This document shows, piece by piece, positions 17,673-27,318 of a DNA stretch of 64,000 nt (positions are counted from its first letter, which is position 1; each line of letters begins with the position of its first letter). The DNA is from Sorangium cellulosum (GTDB lineage: Bacteria; Myxococcota_A; Polyangia; Polyangiales; Polyangiaceae). The stretch is from assembly GCF_004135735.1 (NCBI RefSeq), contig NZ_CP012670.1, forward strand, positions 7,022,501 to 7,086,500, read 5' to 3'. The position numbers and the translations under genes were made by a program. The notes under the pieces were generated by a model. The model was given only the letters and a program-made list of their open reading frames with translations. It made no database searches and was not told where the DNA came from.

Positions 17673-18986
17673 TCACGGCCGCTCGCCCCCGGCCGCGTCG
17701 GTCGGGACGATGCGGACCCTCCGCACCCTCCGGCCGGCGACGTCCATCGCCACCAGCGTGTAGCCCTCGCACTCGACGCGCTCGCCCGCCTCGGGCGGGT
17801 GCTCGAGCCGGCCCAGCATGTAGCCGCCGACCGTCTCGACGGTCTTCACCTCGGGCCGCAGCGTGATGTGCGCGTCGCGCTCCAGGTCCGCGAGCAGCAC
17901 GCGGCCGTCGACGTCGACGATGCCGCCGCCGCGGCGGTGGATGGGCGGCACCTCCTCGTCGTTCTCGTCCCGGATCTCGCCGACGATCTCCTCGATGAGA
18001 TCCTCCATCGTGACGAGCCCGATGAACTCGCCCGAGGCCGAGGTGATGATCGCCACGGGCACCTGGCGCGCCTGCATCTCGAGGCGGAGGCGCTCGACCG
18101 AGGTGTTCTCGCGCGCGAAGATCGGCTTGCGGAGCAGCTCGGCCACGCGCGCCGCGCGGCGGCGCTGGCTCAGGACGTCGAACAGGTCGCGGAGGTGCAG
18201 GTAGCCGAGCACGTTCTTGCCGTGGTCGTCGAGCACCGGGTACCGGGAGTAGCCGGCGTCGGCCACGATCCGCACCGCCTCCTCGATGGTCATATTGGCG
18301 CGCAGGGTCGACGCGTCGGAGCGGAGCGACATCACGTGCCGCGCCGTGCGCCGGCGCAGATCGAAGATCCGCACGAGCATGCTGCGCAGCGCCGGGTCGA
18401 GCCCCGCGGGGCTCCTGGTCAGGAGCAGCCGGAGCTCCTCCGAGGTGTGCGCGATCTCCTCCTCGCCGACCGGCCGGAGCCCGAAGAGCCGCACGAACCC
18501 GTTCGCCATCGAGTTGAGCACCCAGATGACCGGCCACATCAGCACGAAGAAGAAGTGCAGCGGCCGCGCCGCCCAGAGCGTGACCTTCTCCGTCCGCTGG
18601 ATGGCGAGCGATTTCGGGGCGAGCTCGCCGATCACGGTGTGGAGCGCCGTGATGCAGATGAACGCGATGCCCACCGCGATGGCGTGTGCGCCGATGCCCG
18701 ACCAGGCGTCGAGCGGCGTGAGCAGCGGCTCGATGAGGTGCGCGATCGCCGGCTCGCCGATCCAGCCGAGCCCGAGGGACGCGAGGGTGATGCCGAGCTG
18801 GTTGGCGGAGAGGTACGCGTCGAGCTGCTGCGACATCTGGAGCGCGAGCCGGGCCCGCGCGTCCCCGTCGCGCACGAGCTGCTCCAGCCGCGTCGGCCGC
18901 ATCTTGACAATGGCGAACTCGGAGGCGACGAAAAACGCGTTCAGGAGCACCAGCAGCGCGGTGCCCACGAGATAGACCAGTGTCAT
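17673..18986 (-). CDS. CNNM/CorC-HlyC family transporter (DUF21 + CBS pair + CorC_HlyC domain)
   Basis: A 437-residue membrane protein. Residues 1-190 form the DUF21/CNNM transmembrane domain (FFVASEFAIVKMR, LDAYLSANQLGITLASLGLGW, HTVIGELAPKSLAIQ). Two CBS motifs follow (about 210-330), with the acidic GEFIGLVTMEDLIEEIVGEI segment. A C-terminal transporter-associated domain (about 345-430) closes with GGYMLGRLEH and GYTLVAMDV. The family is linked to Mg2+/divalent cation efflux and was historically annotated hemolysin; transport is the better supported role. Single gene, 60 nt upstream of gshA on the same strand in the order gshA then this gene, so they may be co-transcribed. Confidence 0.93.
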   Translation of the reverse strand: MTLVYLVGTALLVLLNAFFVASEFAIVKMRPTRLEQLVRDGDARARLALQMSQQLDAYLSANQLGITLASLGLGWIGEPAIAHLIEPLLTPLDAWSGIGAHAIAVGIAFICITALHTVIGELAPKSLAIQRTEKVTLWAARPLHFFFVLMWPVIWVLNSMANGFVRLFGLRPVGEEEIAHTSEELRLLLTRSPAGLDPALRSMLVRIFDLRRRTARHVMSLRSDASTLRANMTIEEAVRIVADAGYSRYPVLDDHGKNVLGYLHLRDLFDVLSQRRRAARVAELLRKPIFARENTSVERLRLEMQARQVPVAIITSASGEFIGLVTMEDLIEEIVGEIRDENDEEVPPIHRRGGGIVDVDGRVLLADLERDAHITLRPEVKTVETVGGYMLGRLEHPPEAGERVECEGYTLVAMDVAGRRVRRVRIVPTDAAGGERP

Positions 18987-19046
18987 GCCGCTCGACGTCC
19001 TCCGGGCGCGCCGGCCCCCCCGCGCCCCCTCGACGATGGGCCGCGC

Positions 19047-20426
19047 TCAGATCCGCGCACGGTCGAGGATCTTGCTTCGCAGGGCCGGGTCGTCGTTGCT
19101 GAGCCCCTCGACGAGCGCATCGGCCGGGGATTGCCCCTTGGCGAGGAGCGCGCCGATCCGCTCGAGGTGGACGCGCTCGTCCTTGCCGTTCCGGTTCATG
19201 CGCGCGCGCCGCGCGAGGCCGCCCGAGGCGATCCCGAGGAGCCGCTCGGCCAGGGCCGCGAGCGGCTTGCCGCGGAACGTCGCGCGGAGCGCGCGCTCGG
19301 CGATCTGGGGGCGCACGGCCTCGAGCTCGTCGAACCGGAAGCTCTCGGACAGGGCGTCGGCCTCGTCGAGCGCGCGCGCGTCGTACAGGATCCCTGCCCA
19401 CAGCGCCGGGAGCGCGCAGACCAGGTTGGCCGGCAGCGAGTCCGCGCCGCGCACCTCGATGGTCCGCTTCAGCCTGACCTCGGGGAAGAGGGTGTTGAGG
19501 TGCATCTCCCAGTCGGCGCGGGTGGCCCGGTGCCCCTGGAAGCCGTGCTCCAGGAACTCGCGGAACGTCTGCCCCGTGTTCTCGATCACGCCGCCGTCGC
19601 GCTTGATGAGGAACATCGGCGCCTCGAGCGCCCACGCGACGTAATCCGAGAAGCGCCGGCCGCGCTCGAGCACGTTGCGGAGCAGCCCTTGCCGCGCCGG
19701 ATCGACGTCGAGCCAGACCCTGGCGCGGTAGCTCCGCCCGCCGAACAGCGCCCCCTCATAGAACGGGGAGTTCGCGAAGATCGCCGTCACGAGCGGGGAG
19801 AGCCGGAGCGCGACGCGGAGCGCGCGCATCGCCCTCTCCTCGGTGGCGTAGTCGAAGTTCGCCTGCACGGTGGCGGTGCGGCGCATCATGTCGAGGCCGT
19901 GCGCGCCGCGCGTCGGCAGGTAGCGCCGCATGATGGCGTAGCGGGCCTTGGGCACCCAGGGGAGATCGGCCTGCGCGGCGAACGGATGGAACCCGATCCC
20001 GAGCCAGACGAAGTCGAGCTCGGCCGAGATGTCGCGCAGCTCCGCGAGGTGCCCGCACATCTCCATGCAGATCTGATGGATGTTCTCGAGGGGCGCGCCG
20101 GACAGCTCGAGCTGCCCGCCCGGCTCGAGGGTCACCGAGGCGCCAGCCCGGGCGAGCGCGATCAGCGGACCGCCGGGCGCCTCGTGCTCAGGGGTCCACC
20201 CGTGCCGCTCGACGAGCGCCTGGAGCACGGTCAGGACGCTCCGCTCGCCCTCGTAGGGGATCGCCGCGCCCGTCCTGGCGTCGACGCCGAACTTCTCGGC
20301 CTCGGCGCCGATCCGGTGGAGCGGCTCGGGCTTGAGGGCGTCGTGAAAGGGAAACAGCAGATCGTCGAACGTCTTCAGGGGTTCGGATCTCGACTCGCTC
20401 GCCTGGCTTGCGTCGGCCATCTTCAC
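19047..20426 (-). CDS. gshA: Glutamate-cysteine ligase, plant/proteobacterial type
   Basis: A 459-residue enzyme of the GCS2/plant-type glutamate-cysteine ligase family, which joins Glu and Cys with ATP in the first step of glutathione synthesis. Diagnostic stretches are HRIGAEAEKFGV (Glu and metal ligands), VTLEPGGQLELSGAP, ATVQANFDYATEERAM and IEVRGADSLPANLVCALPALW. The predicted start is GTG 20426; ATG 20420 two codons later is equally possible. Only 24 nt downstream of the homocysteine methyltransferase-like gene, so a sulfur-amino-acid/thiol operon is likely. No gshB is present in the window. Confidence 0.93.
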   Translation of the reverse strand: MKMADASQASESRSEPLKTFDDLLFPFHDALKPEPLHRIGAEAEKFGVDARTGAAIPYEGERSVLTVLQALVERHGWTPEHEAPGGPLIALARAGASVTLEPGGQLELSGAPLENIHQICMEMCGHLAELRDISAELDFVWLGIGFHPFAAQADLPWVPKARYAIMRRYLPTRGAHGLDMMRRTATVQANFDYATEERAMRALRVALRLSPLVTAIFANSPFYEGALFGGRSYRARVWLDVDPARQGLLRNVLERGRRFSDYVAWALEAPMFLIKRDGGVIENTGQTFREFLEHGFQGHRATRADWEMHLNTLFPEVRLKRTIEVRGADSLPANLVCALPALWAGILYDARALDEADALSESFRFDELEAVRPQIAERALRATFRGKPLAALAERLLGIASGGLARRARMNRNGKDERVHLERIGALLAKGQSPADALVEGLSNDDPALRSKILDRARI

Positions 20427-20450
20427 GTTTCCGGTTTGTGTCGTTCTCGC

Positions 20451-21392
20451 CTATAGCGCGCGCCTGAGCAGGGACGCGCGCTGCGTCGCACGGAGCATCT
20501 TCGCGAGCGCGCCGAGGTGCGCCAGCGTCGTCCCCGTTCCTCCCCCCATCATCCGCGCGCCCGCCTCGATGAGGCGCGCCGCCGAGGTCGCCCAGGCGTC
20601 GCACGCCTCGGCCGGCGCGAGGCGGTCGGCCCCGTCGCGCGGCGCGGGCTCGGCGCCGAGCAGCAGGCCGATCTGAGCCTCGTGGGCGACGCTCTCGAGG
20701 CGCCGCAGGACGCCGAGCCCGAGATCGGCGGACGCGACCTCGAAGAGCAGCGCGTCCGCTCCGCTGTCGAGCGCCGTCCGGGCGACCTCCTCGATCCCCT
20801 CGCCGTCGATCGTGCGCCCGGCGCCGTCGAGCTCCACGAGCGCCCACGTCGCCAGCTGCGTCGAGCTGGCGCTGACCACCGCGGCGCGCCGAGCGAGCCG
20901 CGCGATCTGGGGAGGGACGCACGCCGCCTGGGCCGGATCGAAGCCGCACGCAACGAGGATCTCGCAGCCGGCCGCCACGAGCCTGGCCGCATGGACCGCG
21001 TAGTCTTCCGCAACCCGCTCGGCCATGGGCGCGGCAGCAGTGTGGCCCAGGATACCGGCGACCGCCACACGGCGCGGGGCCGCGCCTGCTGCTTCCGTTG
21101 CGAGCTCGACCGCGGTTCCCGTCAGCGCGGCGGCGCGGAACGCCATCCCGATGGGCGCCAGCGCGCGCGTCGTCGTCGCGGAGGTGAGCGCGCGAACGAC
21201 GTCGACCCCCAGCGCGACCTCCTGCTCGTGGAGCTCCGCGATGGCTCGCGGCGATTCGCGGAGCAGCCGGCCGACGGCGGTGTTGGAAGAGACCACCGCG
21301 CCCCGGCCCCGGAGCGAAGCGAGCGGATCGCCGCTGAGGATGAGCGGACGACCCGCCGGAGGCCGGGAGGTGGAGGCCTCGGGCGCGTTCAC
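20451..21392 (-). CDS. Homocysteine S-methyltransferase-like protein lacking zinc ligands
   Basis: About 313 residues from GTG 21392 (AAGGA just before it; longer starts are open up to 21500). The barrel pattern of the homocysteine/betaine methyltransferase family is present: ELHEQEVALGVDVVRALTS, RRVAVAGILG, EDYAVHAARLVAAGCEILVACGF and ARMMGGGTGTTLAHL. In active members the last block reads GGCCGTTP and supplies two of the three zinc cysteines that activate homocysteine thiolate. Here they are Gly-Thr, and no cysteine occurs at the expected earlier position. The standard reaction is therefore unlikely. Its position 24 nt before gshA suggests a link with thiol metabolism, perhaps as a binding or regulatory paralogue. 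Confidence 0.8.
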   Translation of the reverse strand: MNAPEASTSRPPAGRPLILSGDPLASLRGRGAVVSSNTAVGRLLRESPRAIAELHEQEVALGVDVVRALTSATTTRALAPIGMAFRAAALTGTAVELATEAAGAAPRRVAVAGILGHTAAAPMAERVAEDYAVHAARLVAAGCEILVACGFDPAQAACVPPQIARLARRAAVVSASSTQLATWALVELDGAGRTIDGEGIEEVARTALDSGADALLFEVASADLGLGVLRRLESVAHEAQIGLLLGAEPAPRDGADRLAPAEACDAWATSAARLIEAGARMMGGGTGTTLAHLGALAKMLRATQRASLLRRAL

Positions 21393-21587
21393 GTCCTTCG
21401 CTGTTTTCCAGGGCTCCTCTACCACCGGTCTATATGGGGAAACTAGCCCAAGACGAGCCTTCCGCGTCGCGAAATGGTGCAGACCAGCGGGCCAGGGCAC
21501 AGCGAGCCACGCAGCGCGCTCGGGAACGGCCCGATGGACGCCGGTCTGCGTCGGGCGCGGCGGAGGGGCGGAGCAGGGGATCCGCGG

Positions 21588-24440
21588 TCACTCTGGCCTC
21601 GGCTGTGCCACGGACCGCCCCGCCGCGGCGAGCCTCCTGCCACCTCCGTCGCGGCCCCGGCGCGCGACGAACTTCCTGTCGAAGAGCCGCACCCGCCGGA
21701 CGAACAGATCGAGCAGGAAGATCGCCATGGCGGCATAGATGAACCGCGGCCAGAGCTCCTCGTGGAACGTCACCTTCTCCCCGCGGGGGTCGAAGATGGC
21801 GGCCACGCCGCTCGGATCGACCCCGCCGCCGGTCGACGCCGCGGCCTTCTCGAGCGTCGCGAGCTCCGGCTCGAAGCTCGCGTACTCGCGGGGGTACGGG
21901 TTCGAGACGTGGCCGTAGCTGACCGCGACGGCGCGCAGCGAGCCGTCCTCGGCCTCGCGCAGGTGCTCCGCCCGCAGCAGGAACGACCCGTACCGATCCA
22001 GCGGGAGCGCGACCTCGTACCGCCCTGGCGCGGTCTGGCGCATCTCGACGACCCGCGTCGCCCCGCCCGGCTCGGGTCCGATGATGCTGAGCCGGGAGGT
22101 CAGGTGGTTCTCGAACCGGTCGTCGGCCCCGAACGCATCGACGGACGCGCGCAGCTCGCCGCCCACGATCTCGGCCTTCATGTCGAGCTCACGCCGGTGC
22201 TTCGTGCGCATGTGCTCGTGGACGAGCTGCCCCCAGAACCTCTCGAAGCCGGGCCATCGCAGCCACTCCACGGCCCAGCGCGCCTTGACGTCGCTCGTCC
22301 AGGCCAGCGTCCAGCCGAGGCCGACGCGCCACCGCGCCAGGATCGGCTCCTCGGTGTCGCTCGTGAGCAGCTCCTGGGCTGGCGGCGGCTTCAGCTTCGT
22401 CGAGACGTAGCCGTGGAGGTTCGGCGCGGTGCGGACGTCGATGCCGCGGAGGAACGCCGCGTCGCCCACCTGGGTGACCGGGAACCACTCCTCGACCGCG
22501 GCGGCGCGCGCGACCATCTCGGTCTCCTTGGTGAAGATCCGCGGCAGGTTGTTCGGATCGGGGACCGCGTGGAAGCGCCCCCCGCCCACGTCGGCGATCA
22601 TCCTGAGCAGCTGCTCGTCGAGGTCGTTCCCGAGCCCCACGGTCGTCACGGTGATCGACTCGGCGATCATCGCGGACACGAGATCGCGGATGCCGCCCGT
22701 CGACGCCTTGCCGTCGGTGAGGAGGATGACGTGCTTCTTGCGCGCCTGGGTCACCGTCATGTCCTGGTAGGCGGCGTCGAGCGCGGAGAAGATCTCGGTC
22801 CCACCCCCCGGCTGGATGCGCGCGATCTCGCCGGCGATGCGCGAGCGGTTGCGCGCGGGCTGCATCTTCACGTAGCGGGTCGGCGCCGAGTCGAACGCGA
22901 TGACCTCGATCAGGTCGTCCGACGACAGGACCCCCGCGGTCGCCTTCGCCGCGGCCTTGGCCATCTCGAGCGGCAGGCCGGTCATCGACCCCGAGCGGTC
23001 CATGACGAGCGCCATCGCGACGCTCGGCATGTCCTTCTTCCGCTCGTTGTCCATCCGCACCGGAAGGATCCGCTCGATGGTGGTGCGGTACCAGCCGCCG
23101 AGGCCGTAGCCGGACTCGCCGCCGGCGAAGAGGAACCCGCCGCCGAGATCGCGCACGTAGCGCTCGATGATCTCCTGCCCCTGCAGGCTGAGCGCCTCCT
23201 TCGGCGTGTCGGACACGATCAGGAAATCGTAGCGCTCCATCTCCTTGAGGGAGCCCGGGAAGCCGGCCGGCGGCCTGACGTCGACGTCGAACTGCTGCGC
23301 GGTGAGCGCGCTCGAGAGCGGGCCCGCGTGCTGCGGCGTCCCCTCGATGTAGAGCACCGACGGGCGCCCTGGCACGTCGATGGTGGTCGCGTACCGGTTG
23401 TTCTCCTTGAACTTGTCGTCCGCGATCTCGTCGAGCTCGAGCGCGTAGGTCACCTGCCCCGCGATGCGCACGACGCTCTTGAACACGACGTCGTTCGGCC
23501 CCGCCTTGAGCTCGAGGCTCCGGACGCCCTCGAGCCCGTTCAGCGCCTCGCCCTGGAACAGCCGCGCCCGGGCCGTCGTGGCGCGGCTCGCGTAGATGTC
23601 GGCGTGGATCTCGAACGTCTCGCCGACCTTCACCCGGTCTGGCATCCTGAGCTCGCGCACCGCGACCTCGGGCGGCGCGGGCCGCCGGTACGGGATGGCG
23701 AAGAGCCGCACCCCGAAGTCGCGCGCCCGGTTCGCCTCGGCGAGCACGTCGCCGTCGGTCTGGACGCCGTCCGACATCAGCACGGCGCGCTTGAGATAGC
23801 CGGGCGGGTACAGCCCGTAGGCGAGCTGCAGCGCCGCCTGGAGGTTCGATCCTGCGCCGAGATCGCCGCGCTGCCCCTTCTCGTCGAGGTGGCGCCCGAT
23901 GGCCGGCGCGCGCCGCGCCGCGTCGCCGCCGGCCGCCTCCCCGGCGGCGCGCTCGACGAGCCGAGGCCGCCGCGCGAAGGTGATCACCTTGACGACGGCG
24001 TCCTCCGGCCTCTCGGCGAACGCCCGATCGAGCGCCGCGCGCGCGTCGTCGAGCGCCTCGTCGGTGACCGACTCCGAGACGTCGATGAGGTAGACGGTGG
24101 CGACCTTCTCCGTGGTCGCGGTCCGCGCGAGCCGCGACAGCCCGAGCGCGATCAGCGCGACGAAGGCGATCCGGAGCAGCACGGAGATCACGCGCTGCGG
24201 GAGGGGGAGATCGGCGAGCGATCCCGCGAGCACGCCGACGAACCAGGGCGCGAGCAGGAGCGCGCCGAGCATCTTCGGGTTGAGGAGCTCGTATTTCACG
24301 CCCTCGCGCACCCACGTGAGCGTCGGATCCGGGTGCAAGAGGACGTACCTCCGGTACGCCCAGAACAGGATCCCCGCGAGGGCGACGCAGGTGATGGCCC
24401 ACGCGACGACGCGGAATCTGCGGCCGCTGAACGCGCTCAC
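21588..24440 (-). CDS. Membrane protein with two VWA domains and a glutamine amidotransferase-like domain
   Basis: A 950-residue protein. Three N-terminal transmembrane helices (within about 1-110) precede a first VWA domain with an intact MIDAS (IDVSES, SDG). A GATase1-like domain follows (VLYIEGTPQHAGPLSSAL, FLIVSDTPKEAL, GGGFLFAGGESGYGLGGW), with a second VWA domain inserted (MDRSGSM, LLTDGK). A C-terminal domain and a last helix (RFIYAAMAIFLLDLF) end the protein. GTG 24440 overlaps the upstream stop by 4 nt. This family closes MoxR-DUF58-BatA operons, whose products are thought to act as metal-dependent assembly or stress-tolerance machines at the membrane. Classical amidotransferase catalytic residues are not evident. 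Confidence 0.88.
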   Translation of the reverse strand: MSAFSGRRFRVVAWAITCVALAGILFWAYRRYVLLHPDPTLTWVREGVKYELLNPKMLGALLLAPWFVGVLAGSLADLPLPQRVISVLLRIAFVALIALGLSRLARTATTEKVATVYLIDVSESVTDEALDDARAALDRAFAERPEDAVVKVITFARRPRLVERAAGEAAGGDAARRAPAIGRHLDEKGQRGDLGAGSNLQAALQLAYGLYPPGYLKRAVLMSDGVQTDGDVLAEANRARDFGVRLFAIPYRRPAPPEVAVRELRMPDRVKVGETFEIHADIYASRATTARARLFQGEALNGLEGVRSLELKAGPNDVVFKSVVRIAGQVTYALELDEIADDKFKENNRYATTIDVPGRPSVLYIEGTPQHAGPLSSALTAQQFDVDVRPPAGFPGSLKEMERYDFLIVSDTPKEALSLQGQEIIERYVRDLGGGFLFAGGESGYGLGGWYRTTIERILPVRMDNERKKDMPSVAMALVMDRSGSMTGLPLEMAKAAAKATAGVLSSDDLIEVIAFDSAPTRYVKMQPARNRSRIAGEIARIQPGGGTEIFSALDAAYQDMTVTQARKKHVILLTDGKASTGGIRDLVSAMIAESITVTTVGLGNDLDEQLLRMIADVGGGRFHAVPDPNNLPRIFTKETEMVARAAAVEEWFPVTQVGDAAFLRGIDVRTAPNLHGYVSTKLKPPPAQELLTSDTEEPILARWRVGLGWTLAWTSDVKARWAVEWLRWPGFERFWGQLVHEHMRTKHRRELDMKAEIVGGELRASVDAFGADDRFENHLTSRLSIIGPEPGGATRVVEMRQTAPGRYEVALPLDRYGSFLLRAEHLREAEDGSLRAVAVSYGHVSNPYPREYASFEPELATLEKAAASTGGGVDPSGVAAIFDPRGEKVTFHEELWPRFIYAAMAIFLLDLFVRRVRLFDRKFVARRGRDGGGRRLAAAGRSVAQPRPE

Positions 24441-26341
24441 ACCGTCACCCTCCTGTGATACGTGAGCCACTCGATCGCGGTCACGAGGAGCACCGCCGCG
24501 AGCAGGTAAACCCAGAGCTCCCGCCGGACGCCGATCTTGAACTCGCTCACCGCGCCGGCGCTCTGGCCGCCGACCTTGAGCTCGGCCGCGGGGGCGATCG
24601 CGCTCTCCTCCGGCGCGGAGAGGTTCGCGGCGAACATGCTCTCCTCCGCCGCGCCGCCGGCGCCGACGCGCAGCGTGTAGAAGCCGGCGTGCTGCCCCAG
24701 GAACACGGCCCGCCCGTCCTGGATCGGGACGGTCCGCTCCGTCCCGTCGGGCTGCTCCAGGGTGGCCGTCTCCGCGGAGGAGGACGCCGGGATATGCCAT
24801 ACGGCGCCCGTGCGGAACGAGGAGATGTAGCTCGTGTCCTCCTCCACGAAGTTGTTGATGGCGTTGAGCAGGAAGAGCGGCCAGGCGATGCGGAGGGGGA
24901 AGTCGCTCTCGCGGACGTCGAACCCCAGCGCGACGAACTTCACGCCGCCGCGCCGCCCCTCGATGAGCAGCGGGCCCTTGTAGCTCCGCCCGACGACCCT
25001 GTCTTCCTTTTCGCCCTTGAGCGTATGGGCGCGCGCGATGTTCACGTCGCTGAGCGCCGTGTACCGGAGGAGCGGGTGCTTCGCGTCGAGCTCGTCGAAG
25101 CCCAGGCGGTAGCTCGGATCGTCGTCCAGGATCTCCTTGCCCACCTCGAACGGGAGGTTGGCCCCGGTCGGATTGAGGTAGAGCAAGCTCCCGCTCCCCG
25201 GCGCGACGTTCGGCGCCACGCCGTCGAAGATGGTCACGTCGAACGAGGAGCCCGCCGGGTAACGCTGCGGCTCGACGAACGTCACGTCGAGGTACTCGTC
25301 GAGGAGCAGCGCCGCCTCGAGGAACATGTTCCCCGCGGAGACGACCTGCACGCGCGCGCGGCGCCGCTCGGGCAAGAGCGCGTAGGCGCGGTCGTCCGCG
25401 GGCAGGTCGTCGGAGCTGCCGTCGGCCAGCGAGAGCCTCGCCTCGAGCGACTTCGAGGCGCCGGAGAGGTTCGGATAGAAGCGGGGCAGCTTCTCCCTGG
25501 GCTTGAGCCGGATGCGCGTCAGATCGGTGAGCTGGCCGTCGCCGAGCAGCGACAGCTCGAGATCGAGCGGCTCGTCGCTCGTGTTGGTGACCTCGAGCAT
25601 CACCTCGTAGCGGCTCTTGTCGAGGGGGTAGCGCCGCACCGAGAACTCGGTGATGGCGGCGTTCCTCGCCCCCTCGCCGACGGGCAAGAACGAGAGCTTG
25701 ACGTCGCCGAGGCGCACGGGCCCGCCGGCGTCGGCGGGCTCGCCGAGGGCGCCGTCGCTCACGACGATGATCTCCGGCGACGGCAGCCCGCTCAGGGTGT
25801 CGCTCGCGAAGCGGAGCGCGCGCGCGAAGTCGGCGGCCGCGTCGGTCGGCTTCACGGCCGCGACGGCCGCCTCGAGCTCCGCGATCTCTCCGGTGAGCGT
25901 GGACAGGGGCGTGACGGCCGCGTCCATCTGGGCCAGCAGCATGCGGTCGCTGCCGGAGAGGCCGCGGACCATCTTCCTGACCTCCTCCTTCGCGCGCTCG
26001 AGGCGCGAGGGCGCGACGTCGATGGCCTGCATGCTCGCGCTCGCGTCGATGAGGACGACGATGTTGCGCCCCTCGATGAGGTTCGCCTCCGGGCGCGGAT
26101 CGCCGAGCGCGAGCAGGAGCAGCGCGAGCAGCGCGAGCTGCAGGAGCAGCGAGAGGAGCCGCTTGAGCTGCGAGAACAGGCTCGTCGCCTCCTTGTCCCG
26201 GAGGACGCGCTCCCAGATCTTCGAGAAGGGCACCGCGACAGGGCGCCGGCGCAGCTTGAGGATGTAGAAGACGACGACCACCGCGCCGGCGAGGGCGCCG
26301 ATCTGGAGCAGGGTCGCGAGCGGGACGCCGGTGAAATGCAT
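24437..26341 (-). CDS. BatA-type membrane VWA protein
   Basis: A 634-residue protein opening with the BatA N-terminal domain: helix GALAGAVVVVFYILKLRRRP, the soluble loop with VPFSKIWERVL, and helix LLSLLLQLALLALLLLALGD. A VWA domain with MIDAS DASAS follows (VVLIDASASMQAID, VVSDGALG). A long beta-rich periplasmic part and a C-terminal helix (LWVYLLAAVLLVTAIEW) complete it. It lies 5 nt after the DUF58 gene and overlaps the next gene by 4 nt. VWA proteins of this kind are partners or substrates of the MoxR AAA+ ATPase encoded upstream. Confidence 0.9.
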   Translation of the reverse strand: MHFTGVPLATLLQIGALAGAVVVVFYILKLRRRPVAVPFSKIWERVLRDKEATSLFSQLKRLLSLLLQLALLALLLLALGDPRPEANLIEGRNIVVLIDASASMQAIDVAPSRLERAKEEVRKMVRGLSGSDRMLLAQMDAAVTPLSTLTGEIAELEAAVAAVKPTDAAADFARALRFASDTLSGLPSPEIIVVSDGALGEPADAGGPVRLGDVKLSFLPVGEGARNAAITEFSVRRYPLDKSRYEVMLEVTNTSDEPLDLELSLLGDGQLTDLTRIRLKPREKLPRFYPNLSGASKSLEARLSLADGSSDDLPADDRAYALLPERRRARVQVVSAGNMFLEAALLLDEYLDVTFVEPQRYPAGSSFDVTIFDGVAPNVAPGSGSLLYLNPTGANLPFEVGKEILDDDPSYRLGFDELDAKHPLLRYTALSDVNIARAHTLKGEKEDRVVGRSYKGPLLIEGRRGGVKFVALGFDVRESDFPLRIAWPLFLLNAINNFVEEDTSYISSFRTGAVWHIPASSSAETATLEQPDGTERTVPIQDGRAVFLGQHAGFYTLRVGAGGAAEESMFAANLSAPEESAIAPAAELKVGGQSAGAVSEFKIGVRRELWVYLLAAVLLVTAIEWLTYHRRVTV

Positions 26342-26346
26342 GGCCG

Positions 26347-27300
26347 CTACCGGAGGAAGCCGCCTCTGCGGAACACGCGCAGGATCAGCTCATCGAAGGG
26401 GACGGACACGTCGGCGCGGAAGTAGCTCACCTGCCGCGACGTGCAGAAGCGGCGGATCTCGTCGAGGTACTGCTCGTACGCCTCGGCGTACCGGTCGAGC
26501 ACCTTCGCCGTCACGGTGACCTCGCGCTCGTCGCCGGTCTCGCAGTCGTAGACGCGCACGTCGCCCCGGAGCGCGGGCCGGGCCTCGCGCGCGTCGACGA
26601 TGTGGAGCACGAACGGCTCGAAGCGGTTGTACCGGAGCACGTTGATCCCGCGCTCGAAGCCCACCGGGTCGTACAGATCGCTGAGGACGACGGCGAGTCC
26701 GCGCCGCTTGTGCTGCGCCACGAAGGTCTTCATCGCCTCCCCGAGGTCGGTCGCGCCCTCGGCGCGCGCCTGCCCGAGGAAGCGGAAGATCCTGAAGATG
26801 CGGGCCTTGCCTCGCGTCGACTGCATGCGCCCGCTGATCTCGTCGGTCGCGGTGACGATCGCGATCCGGTCGAGGTTGGCGAGGCCCACGTAGGCCAGCG
26901 CCGCGCAGAGGCGCTTCGCGTGCCTGAGCTTCTCGCCGTCGCCGAACGACATCGACGCCGACGTGTCCAGGATGAAGTAGATCGAGAGATCTTCCTCCTC
27001 CTCGTAGAGCCGGATGAGGAGGCGATCGAAGCGCTGGTACGCGGCCCAGTCGAGGTACCTGAAGTCGTCGCCGGCGACGTAGTCGCGGTGATCGGCGAAC
27101 TCGACCCCGGAGCCGGTCTTCTTGGTCCGCCGCTCCGCGCGCATCGCGCCCGAGAAGACGCGGCGGCTCACCATCGCGAGGTAGTCGAGCTTGCGCTGGA
27201 ACTCGTCGTCGAAGAGCTCCTCGTCGGGAGCGGCACCGGAGAGCCCACGGACCCGGCGCAGCGGCGCAGCGGCCCTCTTGAACGCGTCGAAGAGCCCCAT
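26347..27300 (-). CDS. DUF58 domain protein (MoxR partner)
   Basis: A 317-residue cytoplasmic protein with the DUF58 signature EFADHRDYVAGDDFRYLDW (about 67-85), followed by a VWA-like domain with DTSASM (MIDAS) and VLSDLYDP. DUF58 proteins occur almost always beside MoxR ATPases and membrane VWA proteins, and are thought to bind MoxR in a chaperone-like complex. It lies 18 nt after the MoxR gene. ATG 27300 gives the conserved N-terminus. Confidence 0.93.
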   Translation of the reverse strand: MGLFDAFKRAAAPLRRVRGLSGAAPDEELFDDEFQRKLDYLAMVSRRVFSGAMRAERRTKKTGSGVEFADHRDYVAGDDFRYLDWAAYQRFDRLLIRLYEEEEDLSIYFILDTSASMSFGDGEKLRHAKRLCAALAYVGLANLDRIAIVTATDEISGRMQSTRGKARIFRIFRFLGQARAEGATDLGEAMKTFVAQHKRRGLAVVLSDLYDPVGFERGINVLRYNRFEPFVLHIVDAREARPALRGDVRVYDCETGDEREVTVTAKVLDRYAEAYEQYLDEIRRFCTSRQVSYFRADVSVPFDELILRVFRRGGFLR

Positions 27301-27318
27301 CTTACCTTCGGCGATCCC

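Noticed and set aside
17004..20456. 1150-codon plus-strand open frame opposite the CNNM and gshA genes
   Set aside because: Arg/His/Glu-rich antisense shadow; the opposite strand has clear family motifs.
21474..24458. 994-codon plus-strand open frame opposite the double-VWA gene
   Set aside because: Antisense composition with no motifs; the minus strand encodes complete VWA domains.
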